DNA of 64,000 nucleotides from Choristoneura fumiferana (GCF_025370935.1 NC_133494.1:7651578-7715577), one strand, 5' to 3'. Numbered from the stretch's first letter, positions 1 through 11,510 are shown. Numbers and translations: made by a program. Notes: generated by a model not told the origin, from the sequence alone.

Positions 1-360
1 TTTAAGTATGTATTTATCTATATACCCATGTGGTGTCGGGTTAGAATTACACCTCTCCATTTCTTCCGTGGATGTCGTAAGAGCTGACTTAGGATATAGG
101 TTAAGGTATATCGTAGGCGACAGGCTAGCAACCTGTCACTATTGTACCGTTTTTGTCAAACTTAAAAGCTAAAATTGCTAAAAGTGGCTCCGAAGCGGTA
201 ACGTTTCGTGTGCTCTGCCTCCCCATTTGGGTATACAGGCGTAATGTTTGTGTGTTTATCTATGTAAGTATGTTTATTCGTTGCCTAGTATCCATAGTAC
301 AAGCTTTGCTTAGTTTGGGACTAAGTCAATTGGTGCCAAGTTTCCCGTAATATTTATTCC
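1..360 (+). repeat. SINE-A copy interrupted by Rep-2 element
   Basis: Bases 1-24 and about 255-360 match the 3' part of the tRNA-derived SINE seen intact at 752-1003: the TTTAAGTATGTATTTATC stretch, then TTGCCTAGTATCCATAGTAC, the AAGCTTTGCTTAG motif and GGGACTAAGTCAATTGG. Between them, 25-254 is a reverse-oriented Rep-2 element, recognised by GGTGTCGGGTTAGAATTAC and by GTTTCGTGTGCTCTGCC. Rep-2 therefore appears to have landed in the SINE. The left edge is cut by the window. No gene is involved. Confidence 0.6.
25..254 (-). repeat. Rep-2 interspersed element, reverse copy
   Basis: This is one of four copies of a roughly 230 bp element (others at 10884-11115, 21412-21577 and 27581-27804). Shared blocks are GACAGGCTAGCAACCTGTC, CACTATTGTACCGTTTTTG, GAAGCGGTAACGTTTCGTG and CTCTGCC. 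The palindromic GACAGG..CCTGTC block could fold. The copies end next to (CA)n/(TG)n tracts, so the element is microsatellite-associated. I cannot assign it to a superfamily. Confidence 0.6.
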
Positions 361-751
361 CGTGAATTGTTGTGATATACCAGGGACCTATACTTCCAAA
401 TTATGCGACTTCACCGCGCGCGCCGCTATGACAATATTCAGTCTCGCTTTGGAGCATTCGGTTCCCGAAACTCTGGTTTACGCTAAAGTCTAAAGGGAAA
501 AGTCGGAAGTTAATAAACTTACTCGTGTGACATGGCGTGAAATAGACGCGTAGAGCTCACGGCTTTATAAAGTAAAACTCTAGCATTTACCCACGGTTTC
601 ATTTAAATTCGGGACTTAGCAAAATTCCATGGGAATTCCCAAAAAATTTAACGTTGTCAAATTTCATGTCTCTAAACCTAGCGGTAGAAATCCCAGAATT
701 TTATTTTTTAAATTAAAAGGGAATTTAGACAAAATAGTCATACATACCCAT

Positions 752-1003
752 TTTGACGACCAGATGCCTAGTGGTTAGAGAACCTGACTACGAAGCTTGA
801 GGTCCCGGGTTCGATTCCCGTGTCGGGGCAGATATTTGTATGAAAAATACGAATGTTTGTTCCCGGGTCTTGGGTGTTTAATATGTATTTAAGCATGTAT
901 CTATCAATATAATTATATTTATCCGTTGCTTAGTACCCATAACACAAGCTTTGCTAAGCTTACTTTGGGACTAGGTTAATTGAGTGTTAATTGTCCGTCC
1001 AAC
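752..1003 (+). repeat. SINE-A, tRNA-derived, full-length copy
   Basis: The head resembles a tRNA gene with RNA polymerase III promoter boxes: an A-box-like CCTAGTGGTTAGAG at about 767-780 and a B box GGTTCGATTCC at 808-818. A body follows with TCTTGGGTGTTTAATATG, ATCCGTTGCTTAGTACCC and AAGCTTTGCTAAGCTTAC. Seven other copies or fragments occur in the window. It is a SINE rather than a tRNA gene because the head has no clean acceptor stem and the same body follows it in other copies. Confidence 0.75.
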
Positions 1004-3890
1004 CAAAAATTTTAGCATTAAGGAGTACCTAACAAACACTGCACTTTATACTTTGGGATTTATAATATTAATAGGATTATAACGGGCCGTGAGAAATACG
1101 CAAATTATTCTGGAATAAAAAAAACCTGACCTTTGCCCTCACCTCGGCAACATTGTACGCAAATCCTACGAGCCAACGCTTGGCAATCAGGAACTTGTTA
1201 ATCTCATTAATTCAAGTCAGAAGTTTGATAACGTCATTTTGCGAGATGAAAAATGTCAGCAATTACGGACGAGGTAGAATTTTTATCCTGGAGGTGTGTA
1301 GGAGTCGTAAAATTGGATTCATTCTGATATCCTGATATCAGCCTACCTTGGGGTAATAGACCATTAATAATACAAAATGAAATCACCGATGAGCAACAAT
1401 ATCCGGTCAGTTTGTTGGGAACTTTTGGAACCTGTCATTTTGCTGTCAGGCATATGTACGGATGTTTTTTTTTTAATTCACAACAAACTGAAAAGACGAG
1501 ACGCTGCAGCTATTGTGCTGAGTTTCATCGCTATAGTTTCTGTCGTGTCAGTATTTTGTTTTAGGTAACTAATATGGTGGATAAATCTTTCACTTTTTTT
1601 TTTCTTTCTTTACAATAGTTACAGACGCAGACAGACCTACTTTCGCATTTATAATATTAACTACTATATTGGTATTCAGAAGTAAAGTGACAGGGAATAT
1701 TCGAATTTCGGAGTAACCCTCCAGGACAGCTGTTCTATGCATTTGATAACGCGTCTAACGCTTAGGTATTTCGGACTCACAAAGCGTTATCATAGACAGT
1801 AAAACGGCATGTAACTGTACAGAGTTCGTTTCGCGCTTGGCCGCTTTTTTCATCTTTATCAGCTCAGTCTGATTCAGTTACTAACGCAGCAGTTCCAACT
1901 AAAACCCACACATGTTTAATTTTAACTTGTTGTTACTCGCGCTATTCACTAATCTGGAATCTAAGGAATTCTGAATCACGTAAAATCGCGCGAGGGAAAA
2001 TTAGAATTTCCAAATTATTTTGAAAAGTATGCGCAATCCAAAGTGCCATTCACTGAATAAATAGTGTTAGTTGCACTAATTTGCTCAGGTTACATACACG
2101 TGCTTAGGTTATCTTAAAGTGCACCAAGTCGGTATCTTCAACTAATAAACCGTACCGTAACCGTATTTTTCATAAATATTTTCAACTAAGTATATTCTAT
2201 TTAACCTACTGAAAGGTGCTTGAAGTTTCTACAATGGGTTAGAAATCAAAATGTTTTAATAGTAAGTATGTACATTATGATGATAATTACATCCATCCGT
2301 ACGTGCGCGGGCAACAGTTATAGTAGATAGAAATGTAGGTAGATTAAATAATTTACACAAATATTTTTCGAGGGTAACCAGTGCGTTAGGTCAGTTTCTG
2401 CTAAGTAGCAATAACAAAAACATTTTTCAAACGACTATCAATTAATTCTGCCAGTCATTCTTCTCTTCATTGCAAAAATATTCATTTTAGTTAATTGCGC
2501 AATTTGCGCAAAGACATCTTTTGTTTTTACAGTTTAAAAACACAGCATTTTCAAGTTGGCTTCGTTCACGAATAAATCAAAAGTGATAAGTAACAAGTTA
2601 CCCAATTTAGTCTCAGAAAATTAATGTCGCGGTATTTTTTTAATTAACAGCGATTTATTTGAGCCCGCAAATAAATTGCCACAGTGTTGTTACGCACTTG
2701 GGTCTTTCTTTATTATATCGAAATCTTAGTGATTCAATTTTAAAGACTTGTTTACGTGCAAGTACTATAGTAGTACAATATAAGTACCTAATAGTAGTTT
2801 GATGTTTTAAATTCTGGTAAAAGAGTTAATTTTACGTTGTCCAATCGTGCTGTCATAATATTATTTGATGTACTACTTTTGGTAAACGCGAAATATACTT
2901 CCCTTATAGTAGTAGATTAAATTACAAGCAAACTGTGGAGGTAACTTAACGACGTAGAGTGCGTTTAGCTCGCTGGCTTACTTTTAACTAAACAACAATA
3001 CGTTAAACTGTTACTCGCTCTCCCTTTTACGTTAGTACTATTATATATTCTGTGCTTTTAGTAAGATTAAAATCTGAATAACTGATGCCCCGGTTGCCGA
3101 GATAAGAGCTTGAGCTTGAGTAAAACCTTTTGTGTGGTCAAGATTTTGATCGTCTAATGCATTGTCCATATTAACAATAAATTCTACTTTGCTTTAGTTT
3201 AGGTAGAGATTGGTGTACCGTACCATAAATATGTTCATGTTTTAATAAACTTTTACACTGTTTCACCGTGGAAATTAAAATATTTTCATTCTTGATTATC
3301 TTTTAGCCAATAATTATCCGAATTGGCTTTGCCTTTTGCTGTTGAAAATGCATCGAAAGCGAGTCGACTGAATACATTGAAGTTTATAATGAGAATAGTG
3401 TATGTTAATTGTTATAAATTGGATCAATTAACTTTTAAAAAAGCAGGGTACTTTGACATAGATTTAAGGTAGTAAAATATTGAAATATATTCATGCGCCA
3501 ACAATCAAACTGTATTTCAATATAAACTGCAAACAACTCGTTTCCTGGCAATAAAGTTTTAGATTTTTTACAAACAATTTCGTTTAAATCGCTCGACTAT
3601 AAATTTTGTTGACGCTGTGTGTTGGTTCATGTTTGGATAACGTCGTCCGTTGTATGCTCTGACAGGTCAGAACTTTGCAAATATTATTTCAATGTGCGAT
3701 CGCTGTTTTCAAATTTAAAATATCAGAAGCTTTAAAGAAATTCGTTTTGCTCGTGCTTTATTGTGATTTTTTTAAATCGGCTAAAGTGTCACATTGCTGT
3801 GCAAAAATTTCCGTTTTATTCCGCCAGTGCGTCCCTGTTGAGATTTCACGCTTATTTATTTATTTATAATTCTGTAGTGCAGACCAAAGG
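1004..3890. other. AT-rich upstream sequence, no gene seen
   Basis: I see only short open frames without family resemblance, homopolymer runs and no clear repeat copy. It lies upstream of the predicted first Pde11 exon and could contain promoter or enhancer sequence, but nothing specific can be supported. Confidence 0.5.
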
Positions 3891-3895
3891 ACAAA

Positions 3896-4200
3896 AAGCC
3901 GTGGTGGCTGAGTGGTTTGACCTATGGCCTCTCAAGCAGAGGATCGTCGGTTCAAACCCCGACTCGCACCTCGTGAGTTTTTCGAAATTCATGTGCGAAA
4001 TTACATTTGAATTTTACCACGAGCTTTACGGTGAAGAAAAACATCGTGAGGAAACCTGCACAAACCTGCGAAGTAATTCAATGGTGTGTGTGAAGTTCCC
4101 AATCTGCACTGGGCCAAGCGTGGGAACTACGGCCCAAGCACTCTCATTTTGAGAGGAGGCCTGTGCCCAGCAGTTTAACATATATAGGCTGGGGATGAGA
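3896..4200 (+). repeat. SINE-B, tRNA-derived, full-length copy
   Basis: An A box TGGCTGAGTGG (3905-3915) and a B box GGTTCAAACCC (3949-3959) sit in a tRNA-like head of about 70 bp. The body contains GTGCGAAATTACATTTGAA, TTTACGGTGAAG and AACATCGTGAGGAAACCTGC. The 3' end has GAGGAGGCCTGTGCCCAGCA and TATATAGGCTGGG. Other copies are at 57024-57268 (good), 55955-56200 (decayed), 47205-47301 (3' end only), 39068-39330 and 53563-53660 (reverse, variant). Confidence 0.75.
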
Positions 4201-4559
4201 CCAAAGGATAACATTATATTACCTACTTGTACAATTTAGATCTAATTTGATGTTTTTATTAGTAGGCACTAAGTAAGTTACATGCTATTTTATAACCTTT
4301 ACCTACATAATCATAAATATCGTCATAGTTAAAATACCAAAAACAGGACTACACGCTAAACTCACGACTAATATTTACCTCGACGATTGAAACATTATAT
4401 AAATATCACTATTTGTGTTAGTTGCGTTTTCACTCAAATTTGACTTAGTTCCAAAACGTTAGTAAAAAATCTTCTGGAATAAAAATAGTTCTTGTCTGAA
4501 TAAGTAGTTTTACCACCTCCTCACAACTGCATTAATTACTTTATTTAAACATCCAGCCA

Positions 4560-4665
4560 GTATCAGAAGTGAAGTGAAATGTAAAGTGCCAGTGTTGTGC
4601 CCATGGCGTGACAGCGATGCGATGTAGCGTGATGCGGATGGCGGGTAGCGCGAGGTAGCGCCCGC
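4560..4665 (+). promoter_or_regulatory. Probable 5' UTR of Pde11 with upstream ORFs
   Basis: GC content rises sharply just before the predicted start at 4666. An in-frame stop (TGA, 4630-4632) lies upstream of that ATG, so the frame cannot extend. Two upstream ORFs are visible. One is ATG GCG TGA at 4603-4611. The other, at 4617-4658, has 13 codons with in-frame ATGs at 4617, 4632 and 4638 and stops 7 bp before the main ATG. Upstream ORFs this close usually lower translation of the main frame. No TATA box or convincing initiator was found, so the transcription start is unknown. Confidence 0.35.
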
Positions 4666-4723
4666 ATGGGGCAAACGGCGAGCATGTGCCGCCTCAACGG
4701 ATCATGTCTCCACCACAAGAAAA
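4666..4723 (+). CDS. Pde11: Pde11 coding exon 1 (predicted N-terminus, residues 1-20)
   Basis: ATG at 4666 opens 19 codons plus one base, then a strong donor (A|GTAAGTG, GT at 4724). It encodes MGQTASMCRLNGSCLHHKK. The single leftover base A joins the first two bases of the exon at 37089 to make AGT (Ser20), so the phases agree. MGQTAS fits the N-myristoylation pattern MGxxxS, and Cys8 could be palmitoylated, which would anchor the enzyme to a membrane. Evidence for the exon is donor strength, phase match, local GC rise and the acylation motif; there is no homology I can verify. A later in-frame Met (codon 7, 4684) is an alternative start. The N-terminus could also come from another exon between here and 37089. 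Confidence 0.55.
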
Positions 4724-5145
4724 GTAAGTGTTATACCGGTTTAAAGTTTTCTCCCACAAAACCATATCGTACTGAGTTGACCCTTTTCACTGCATCGATA
4801 CATACAAAAAAAAAAACTATCTGTTATACATACTTTTTATGACTTGCGGCTCAGTATATACCTACGAGCATGAGTCAGGACTAAACCTTCACGCGACGTT
4901 GCTAGACCGGTATTTGTATCTGCATCTGATTCTGTCTGAGACCCAGTCTCTAGTGATTCCTAAACCACCTATTTGCCGTGTATCACGTGTCACATTGAAG
5001 GATGTGCTTTGATTGAGACGGAGCTTTTACCAGATTCCACAAAGACAAGTGCTTATATCCCGTTTATAATTCCCATATATTCATATTTATCCATTTAAAT
5101 TCATGCTCATTACATTATTAGATGGTAGTTTTATAAGATGGCAGG
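4724..5145. other. Start of Pde11 intron 1, no further feature
   Basis: The donor GTAAGTG at 4724 opens an intron of about 32.4 kb that runs to the acceptor before 37089. I recognise no gene or repeat in this first stretch. Confidence 0.5.
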
Positions 5146-5317
5146 TACCATCAGCCAAATAAGTGGTCTACTAATTTTTAAACAAATTCCTATCAAATGA
5201 ATATGTCGCTAAAGTCGAACTTTCAAGTTGACAGACACGTTTATTGGCATTACTGTTTTATGGCATGCAAACAATTATCAGCTTTAGGGTGGTAGACCAC
5301 ATATTTGGCTGATGGTA
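5146..5317. mobile_element. Short foldback element (MITE), TA-flanked
   Basis: The inverted termini are TACCATCAGCCAAATAAGTG at the left and, at the right, the reverse complement of TACCATCAGCCAAATATGTG, continuing as GGTCTA on both sides. Each end carries a TA that could be the target duplication, giving a Tc1/mariner-like structure of about 168-172 bp. There is no coding capacity. Confidence 0.65.
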
Positions 5318-5747
5318 CGACACCCTGTAAGGGTATAGAATGTCTAGCTATTACAATATTTTACTTATAATAATTATTTTCGACACATTTTATATAATTC
5401 ATATTTATCTTAGATAATTCATATTTAATGTCAATACAATGTTAAAATTTCATGTAAATTTCCTTAAATTATTATTTATCGCCATACTTTTTAGTTTCAA
5501 TCCTTTTGTGTTTTGTAGTGGAAATTGCCGAAGCCGAGCCTGGAAAGTGCTATTAATTGTGAATCCCTATTATCTTTGTAAAATCCAGAAAACCGCATGT
5601 CAAGACCAAATCATACAATGAAGGTTTTCTGGCATGGACTTATAGAATATCGCTAAATGGTATTAATATCGTGAGGTCCGTTTGAGTTTACAGTTTGGAC
5701 CACAGGAATCTTGCATCAACTTAACAGCTTTATCTGCTGTGTAAATA

Positions 5748-6381
5748 TCAAAAACCGGCCAAGAGCGTGTCGGACACGCCCAAAATAGGGTTCCGTAGCC
5801 ATAACGAAAAAATTAAGCAATATTTTTCGTATTTTATACGGAATCTTCCAAGATTAGGTATATTTTATACCTTAGGTATATTTAAGAGTAAAACTACTAA
5901 TAATTCTGAAACAAACTTAGCCGTTATAGTTCTCCTTGAAAGTTTGATATACCTACTTACTACCATCCTGAATTTTTTCAAATTTTTCCACCAACCGGTT
6001 TAGATTTTAGAGGGGGGGGGGACGCTCGATTTTAATGAAAATTTGCACTTTAAAGTTGAATATCAATGAATCGAAAAATCGTCTTAGCAAACCCCTAATG
6101 GTTTTAAGAGACCTATCCAACGATACCCCATACTATAGGGTTGGATGAGAAAAAAAAAACACCCCCACTTTACGTCTATGGGAGGTACCCTAAAAAATTT
6201 TTTTTTCGTTTTTTATTGTACCATTTTGTCGGCATACTTTACATATATATATTCGTGCAAAATTACAGCTTTCTAGCATTGAAAGTCCCTGAGAAAAGCC
6301 ACGGACGGACAGACAGACAGAAAGTCATGGCGAAACTATAAGGGTTCCTTTTTTGCTATTTTAGCTCCGGAACCCTAAAAA
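5748..6381 (+). repeat. Rep-1 interspersed element, complete copy
   Basis: It starts AAAACCGGCCAAGAGCGTGT, then GTCGGACACGC, which can pair with the preceding GCGTGTC. GGGTTCCGTAGCC, CCCCCACTTTACGTCTATGG and GACGGACAGACAGACAG follow, and it ends ACTATAAGGGTTCC ... GGAACCCTAAAAA. A second full copy is at 29841-30490, reverse at 47114-47762, decayed at 62011-62635, and a 5'-truncated copy at 13455-13690. The terminal GGGTTCC/GGAACCC pair can fold. There is no ORF of note and I cannot name the class. Confidence 0.7.
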
Positions 6382-6516
6382 GTAACTAACGTAACAAAAG
6401 GGAGAACTTTCCCTGTGTTAAATAAACGTAGGAGGGGTGCGGCGGCAATCGGCCGCTGTATCAAATTACTCAGTTGCCTCCCAGTATACTCATCCGTAAC
6501 TGTCCGCCACCAGTAC

Positions 6517-6701
6517 CCCTAGTGTAAGTTTTCGGTTACAAAATACGTCTCGATCGCGTTCGCGTTAAAATCTTAATTTGTATGGAAACACGAACAGCGC
6601 CTCTAGCGGAACGTTTGCGATGTTCGTGTTTCCATGCAAATTGAGATTTTAACGCGAACGCGATCGAGACGTATTTTGTAACCGAAAACTTACACTAAGG
6701 G
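6517..6701. mobile_element. Near-perfect palindromic MITE
   Basis: The arms 6517-6595 and 6620-6701 are inverted copies: AGTGTAAGTTTTCGGTTACA on the left and its complement on the right, including CGTCTCGATCGCG and TTTCCATACAAATT/AATTTGTATGGAAA with very few mismatches. The loop is about 25 bp. The transcript would form a long hairpin of about 78 bp. No clear target duplication is visible. Confidence 0.8.
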
Positions 6702-7069
6702 CACAGCTTTTTTCACTGCTTCTTTTGTGAGATGCCTCAAAGTCCATTTTTGACGGATTTAAGACTCGGCTTACTCTTTTATTAGATAATAGTAACCATT
6801 AACATCTATGTACTAGACTGCTTGTTTCTTACATCAAAACGGCGCACAAAAACAGTTCACAGCGCGGTTTTGTGAATAGTTCACTATAGTCTGTTGACGT
6901 CCGTGACAGCGGTTGTGTCAAAGTAGTTGATTGATGCGCCGCGCGTTTTGTTCCAAACAGCCAGTCTAGTGCCGTAAGGTACATAAATGTCGATGATAGT
7001 AACCAATAAAATACCAACAGGACTAAGTTTTTGTAGTATCACGTTAAGAGTAAGCTTTCTAAATGACCT

Positions 7070-7205
7070 TTTTTTTTATGCGACTGGAAGGCAAATGAGC
7101 AAGTGGGTCTCCTGATGGTAAGAGGTCACCACCGCCCATAAACATCTGCAACACCAGGGGTATTGCAAACGCGTTACCAACCTAGAGGCATAAGATGGGA
7201 TTAAA
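7070..7205 (+). repeat. Rep-3 interspersed element, truncated
   Basis: It contains GCGACTGGAAGGCAAATGAG, CAAGTGGGTCTCCTGATGG, TCACCACCGCCCATAAACAT and CCAACCTAGAGGC. Longer copies lie at 51017-51300 and 56305-56575. The preceding T-run is common to all three. Class unknown. Confidence 0.65.
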
Positions 7206-7258
7206 AAAGTAATAATTACTAAAACGTTTTTTTTTTTTTTACTATATTACTTATTGAT

Positions 7259-7460
7259 TTATGAGTGTCTATCGCGTCTTGCGTGTAGCCGCAGTTCGCA
7301 GCATCGGCATACTTCGGTACAAGATCGTAACAGCGTTACGTAATTTGTGAATAAATTGCTCACAGCGGTCGCGTGTTCAGCCACAGTATTAAATAATCGC
7401 ACTTGCATGTCGCGCTCAAAACGGAAACTTCCATTCCACACAACTCAATTCCTGTAAAGA
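7259..7460 (-). other. Unassigned open frame, no recognised family
   Basis: A minus-strand frame of 60 codons (7259-7441) has slightly higher GC than its surroundings and is rich in Arg and Cys. It matches no family I know and has no splice context that ties it to a gene. I mention it only because this stretch is otherwise featureless; it is probably chance or an old repeat remnant. Confidence 0.15.
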
Positions 7461-7686
7461 ATATCTAAGTCGAAGTATTTCGATAACTTCTGGACAGAGA
7501 CCATAAAGGAATTAGGTTTCCATTGTATCCTGTTTCCTCATAAATTACTAGCATGCGATCTTAACATTGCAAAAATTGTTCGAAAATGGTGTCGTCCTAG
7601 TAATTATGCATACATATTAAAATCTACACCCACCTGCAGAAATTTCTCAGAAAATTTCAATTTTAATTTCAGTTTCGGCGTGAATT

Positions 7687-8246
7687 TATACTCTGTTTCT
7701 ACGAAAGGCGAAAAAACGAGCATTGAAGAAGGTATAATAAACCTACATATTTTGTGTTTTTGTTTGTTGTTTTGTTTTTATCTCATTTTGTATACTTTTA
7801 TTAATGTTAGGGACCTATGTAGTTTTTGTAATCTAGGTTAATTAATTTGTGATTTGATTTAATCTATAATTAAGTTTAATTTCTTAATTAATTTAATTCA
7901 TTTGTGAGATTAGTACATTTAATTTCATTTGCTTGTTGATTTGATATTTGTAATTTAATTTAATTGAATGTGATATTGTTTTCTTTAATTTTATTTTATT
8001 TATGTGATGTAATAATTTATAATAATTTAATGTTATCAATTTTACTATATTTAAAAAAACAAATTTTTGTCCGATGCACTTCTTTATCATTTGCTCTTAG
8101 TACAAATTTTCAAAGTACGGGCTGTAAGTGGTCTGGTCACTCAACACAATAAAACTTGTTGTATCATGTTTTAGAATGACATTGAGAGATACATGAGAAA
8201 AGTTACACATAGTACGTTTTTTCGCCTACCGTAGAAACAGAGTATA
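7687..8246. mobile_element. 560 bp element with 30 bp inverted termini
   Basis: The left end TATACTCTGTTTCTACGAAA followed by GGCGAAAAAACG is matched in reverse at 8213-8246 (CGTTTTTTCGCCTACCGTAG then AAACAGAGTATA). The interior is very AT-rich with no coding capacity. It is consistent with a non-autonomous DNA transposon. Target duplication is uncertain, possibly TA. Confidence 0.6.
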
Positions 8247-8249
8247 GTC

Positions 8250-10550
8250 AGTCAAAAGGCCACTGACGTCATTACTAGAATTCCCAGCGCCCATGAGTGG
8301 GAGTTGTCTAAATGCTTGGGACTGATTCGATTATGTTCTGAACTCAATTGGATGACGTTTATTTTGCCATTAACTTAAACACTTTGCCATAGATGGTCCA
8401 TTAAAGATGTTATCTTTAGCCATGCCAAGTAAATTTAGAAATATTTTACTCTGAAGACATTTGTTCGCGACGGATTGTGTGAAATATTCCAACTCGCTTG
8501 CATGTTCTGAGAAAACTGCTTGTTCTATCAAGTAACCATTGCAATTTCAATGCCAGTATACAAATACATACTTTGAACAAACAACAGTGTATGTCAAGCG
8601 ATAATGTGATAAGTGTGTGCTAAGTAATTTCAATCTAAAAATAAGCAGTTTAGCACTAGATCATACGATTTAATGCCTACGAAATGAAATCTTTCGTTAT
8701 AAATACCTTTGTCATTTGAACTTTTTTCAGTAAGCTTTTGATATTGATCTCTAGAGCTATTAATGGAATCGAAAAATAGTTTTACTGAGGTTTTACTGGT
8801 CTCATTTTTACTTTATTTGCGTGTTGTGTATATCGTCTGTATTCCTTTGATCATCATTTGCCTAAATGTTCACTTCAATGAAATGACTCTTAACAAAAGT
8901 AAGTAATAGTGCCTTATTGCTCTCAAATAGCAGAAAGTTTTAAAGAAAGAACATTTATTTCTTCGAATCTGTGGTTCGAATATTGTCGTTATTCTGAGCA
9001 AAACTTTGTTTTCATGGACTTCAGTTTTTCCGGCTCTAAAATAATAACATCTATTCCTTTCATTAGTTTCACTGCAATACGAATTCATAAAATGTTACTC
9101 TTATTTGGGACTAATGTGGTTCACGTAGGAACTCCTTACAAAATAGCGTTTTGAATCACCCACTTTGTCATTGTCCCTTGCAAACCACAAGTAACTTGGG
9201 AACATTATTTTTATTTCTTTTATGCGGCAAACCATTCCGCCAATGTCCCGCGGGAGAATTTTATATTGTTTTTTAGGATGATTAAACTCAACTGTAATTG
9301 ATTATCTACTTCGGTCGTTGCTAAAATCAAGCTAAAATCCTGTGCGCTCTAAAGTTCGCCGTAAGATAGTGGCTCCACTTAAATTTTTATCCATCCTCTT
9401 GAGCTTATTTACATAAATATTGCAAGCCACCGAGAAGGGGATCGCTTGAGGATAAAGCAAACGAAATATTTAGAATTTGGTCGGGATCTACATAAAATTG
9501 GTCGGAGTTTTCTTAGTTTAACTTGAAAATGTGTATCTTTATTTTTCCTTATTTTTAGATGAATGTTTTAGTAGTTTTTATTTTTAAATACAGAATTTAC
9601 TGCGCTAAGCGAGTTTTTTTTTTCTTTCTTGTAAAAAGCTAGCCTTAACCTTTCCAAGTTGCACTAGAACGGTAGAGCCCCCGATTTTATCATCTTTGTC
9701 ACGGAGCCCTTGAATTCTCCTTTATGTAAGAAATATAATTATATCACACCCTTTTATATTCACTGTCTGTAGTTACTCATAAAAATCTGGAATATTTATT
9801 TGAAATCGAACATAGTAATTCATTCGCTTCAGAAGTCTTAAAGAGATTTGAAAGGTTCTTTGGTTTAACGGTGACATCTGAAGACAGATGTTTCGTTGTA
9901 TTGTGCCCTCGCTATTGTTGTCTAATCCTTTTGAAATTCTTCCGAGATGGTATAACAATGGCTATCTGAATTTATCACCCAAATCCATGGTTATTCAATT
10001 GAGCTTTATTTGATTAAACTGGGAAGATTAGAGAGGAACTCCCGCAAGTTTGCCACATTTGCATCATTTACTTGTTAGAGAACCTGCAACTGCAATTCAA
10101 TCAGTCTGGCAAAGTTTAGAATAGATTCATAGAACATTGTTGAAATTACTGCATATTTTGAGTTCCGACATATATAGTATTTATTTAGCTATGACAACTC
10201 TTATCAAATGATTACAGTTCATGGAGATTGACTAGATGTTTCGGGTATTCAAAAACTATATCTATAAAGTGCGTTTACTCGTATTATAGAAAGATGACAT
10301 TTTATGATCTCTGAAACACGTGGGCAGATCTAGTTTAGTGCGTTGTAAAACGAGATCGATAAATAGATTGAGTTTACTGCGATCCATTTATACGGGACCC
10401 GACCACTTCCAGTATTGAAAGACCGATGCATATTTTTCTCGATGTTATTGCTTTGCTTTATTGTTCTTTAAATCTTTATCTTATACGAAAAACAATGTTG
10501 GTTGTGAAATTATTTCAAATAGTGGCTATTCGCACAAAACATAACAAAAA
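8250..10550. other. Intron 1 sequence, no gene or clear repeat
   Basis: AT-rich, with short open frames on both strands that lack family resemblance. I see no inverted repeats or copies of the window's repeat families. Confidence 0.45.
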
Positions 10551-10552
10551 TA

Positions 10553-10764
10553 CATTAAATAAATAAATAAATAAATATCACGGGACAATTCACACCAATT
10601 GACCTAGTCCCAAAATAAACTTAGCAAAGCTTGTGTTATGGGTACTAAGCAACGGATAAATATAATTATATAGATAGATACATACTTAAATACATATTAA
10701 ACACCCAAGACCCGAGAACAAACATTCGTATTTTTCATACAAATATCTGCCCCGACACGGGAAA
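10553..10764 (-). repeat. SINE-A, reverse copy lacking its promoter head
   Basis: It begins with (AAAT)n, then ATCACGGGACAATTCACACC, ATTGACCTAGTCCC, GGTACTAAGCAACGG and AACACCCAAGACCCGAGAAC. It stops at GCCCCGACACGGG, just before the B box. The tail repeat lies at the left because the copy is reversed. Confidence 0.7.
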
Positions 10765-10883
10765 AAAAGAAAAACAACAATACAAGGTATGCATCTTCTT
10801 TGTTTTTTTTATCAAGGCGAGATAGTAAAAAATGTATGCATACATAAATAGTGTTTTGAATAATGACACACACACGCACACAA

Positions 10884-11115
10884 ACATCACGCCTGTGTAT
10901 TCTAAAATGGGGTAGGCAGAGCACACGAAACGTTACCGCTTCGGAGCCACTTTTAGTAATTTTAAGTTTGAAGTTTGACAAAAATGGTACAATAGTGACA
11001 GGTTGATAACCTGTCGCCTACGGTATACCTTAACCTATATCCTTAGTCGCCTCTTACGACATCCTCGGAAGAAATGGAGAAGAGGTGTAATTCTAACCCG
11101 ACACCTCACTACGGG
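10884..11115 (+). repeat. Rep-2 element, forward copy beside a (CA)n tract
   Basis: It starts CATCACGCCTG after ACACACACACGCACACA and carries GGTAGGCAGAGCACACGAAA, CGTTACCGCTTCGGAGCCAC, a GACAGGTTGATAACCTGTCG hairpin block and TCTAACCCGACACC. It lies about 120 bp from the reversed SINE-A copy, the same pairing seen in nested form at the start of the window. Confidence 0.65.
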
Positions 11116-11510
11116 GGTAATAATGCCCTTAAAAAATATTTATGGAAGTGTAAAACATTCTTACCAAAACGTTGCATTTCTGTAATTTTGATCGTTTTCC
11201 ACTGGCAAAGTTTAAATATAAATTCTATTAGCATCACGCATGATATAAATAGAAATTTAGGTAGATTTTGCAGTTGAATGAACTCCGAATGACGTCAGTG
11301 GGCTGTGATGCAATGTGCTTGTCTGTTAGAGGAGTGCATCGACTTTTTGCAACCACATTATCTGGATTTCAGTTTTTGCTTTTTTTTTATTTGTAGTAAC
11401 TAGCTGTCCTTTCTTATCATAGTTACCTTAGTAGTCCTTTTTTATTTTCTGCGGATTAGGCAAGGACAAATATTGATACTTCATCTAATAGCTGCAAACG
11501 ATGATGTTAG

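Noticed and set aside
752..830. Possible tRNA gene
   Set aside because: A and B boxes are present, but the same head and body recur as a SINE and the acceptor stem does not pair properly.
3896..3970. Possible serine- or leucine-type tRNA gene
   Set aside because: It is the head of SINE-B, repeated with the same body at 57024.
3763..4152. 129-codon open frame on the + strand
   Set aside because: Most of it is the SINE-B copy read through; no protein family resemblance and no splice context.
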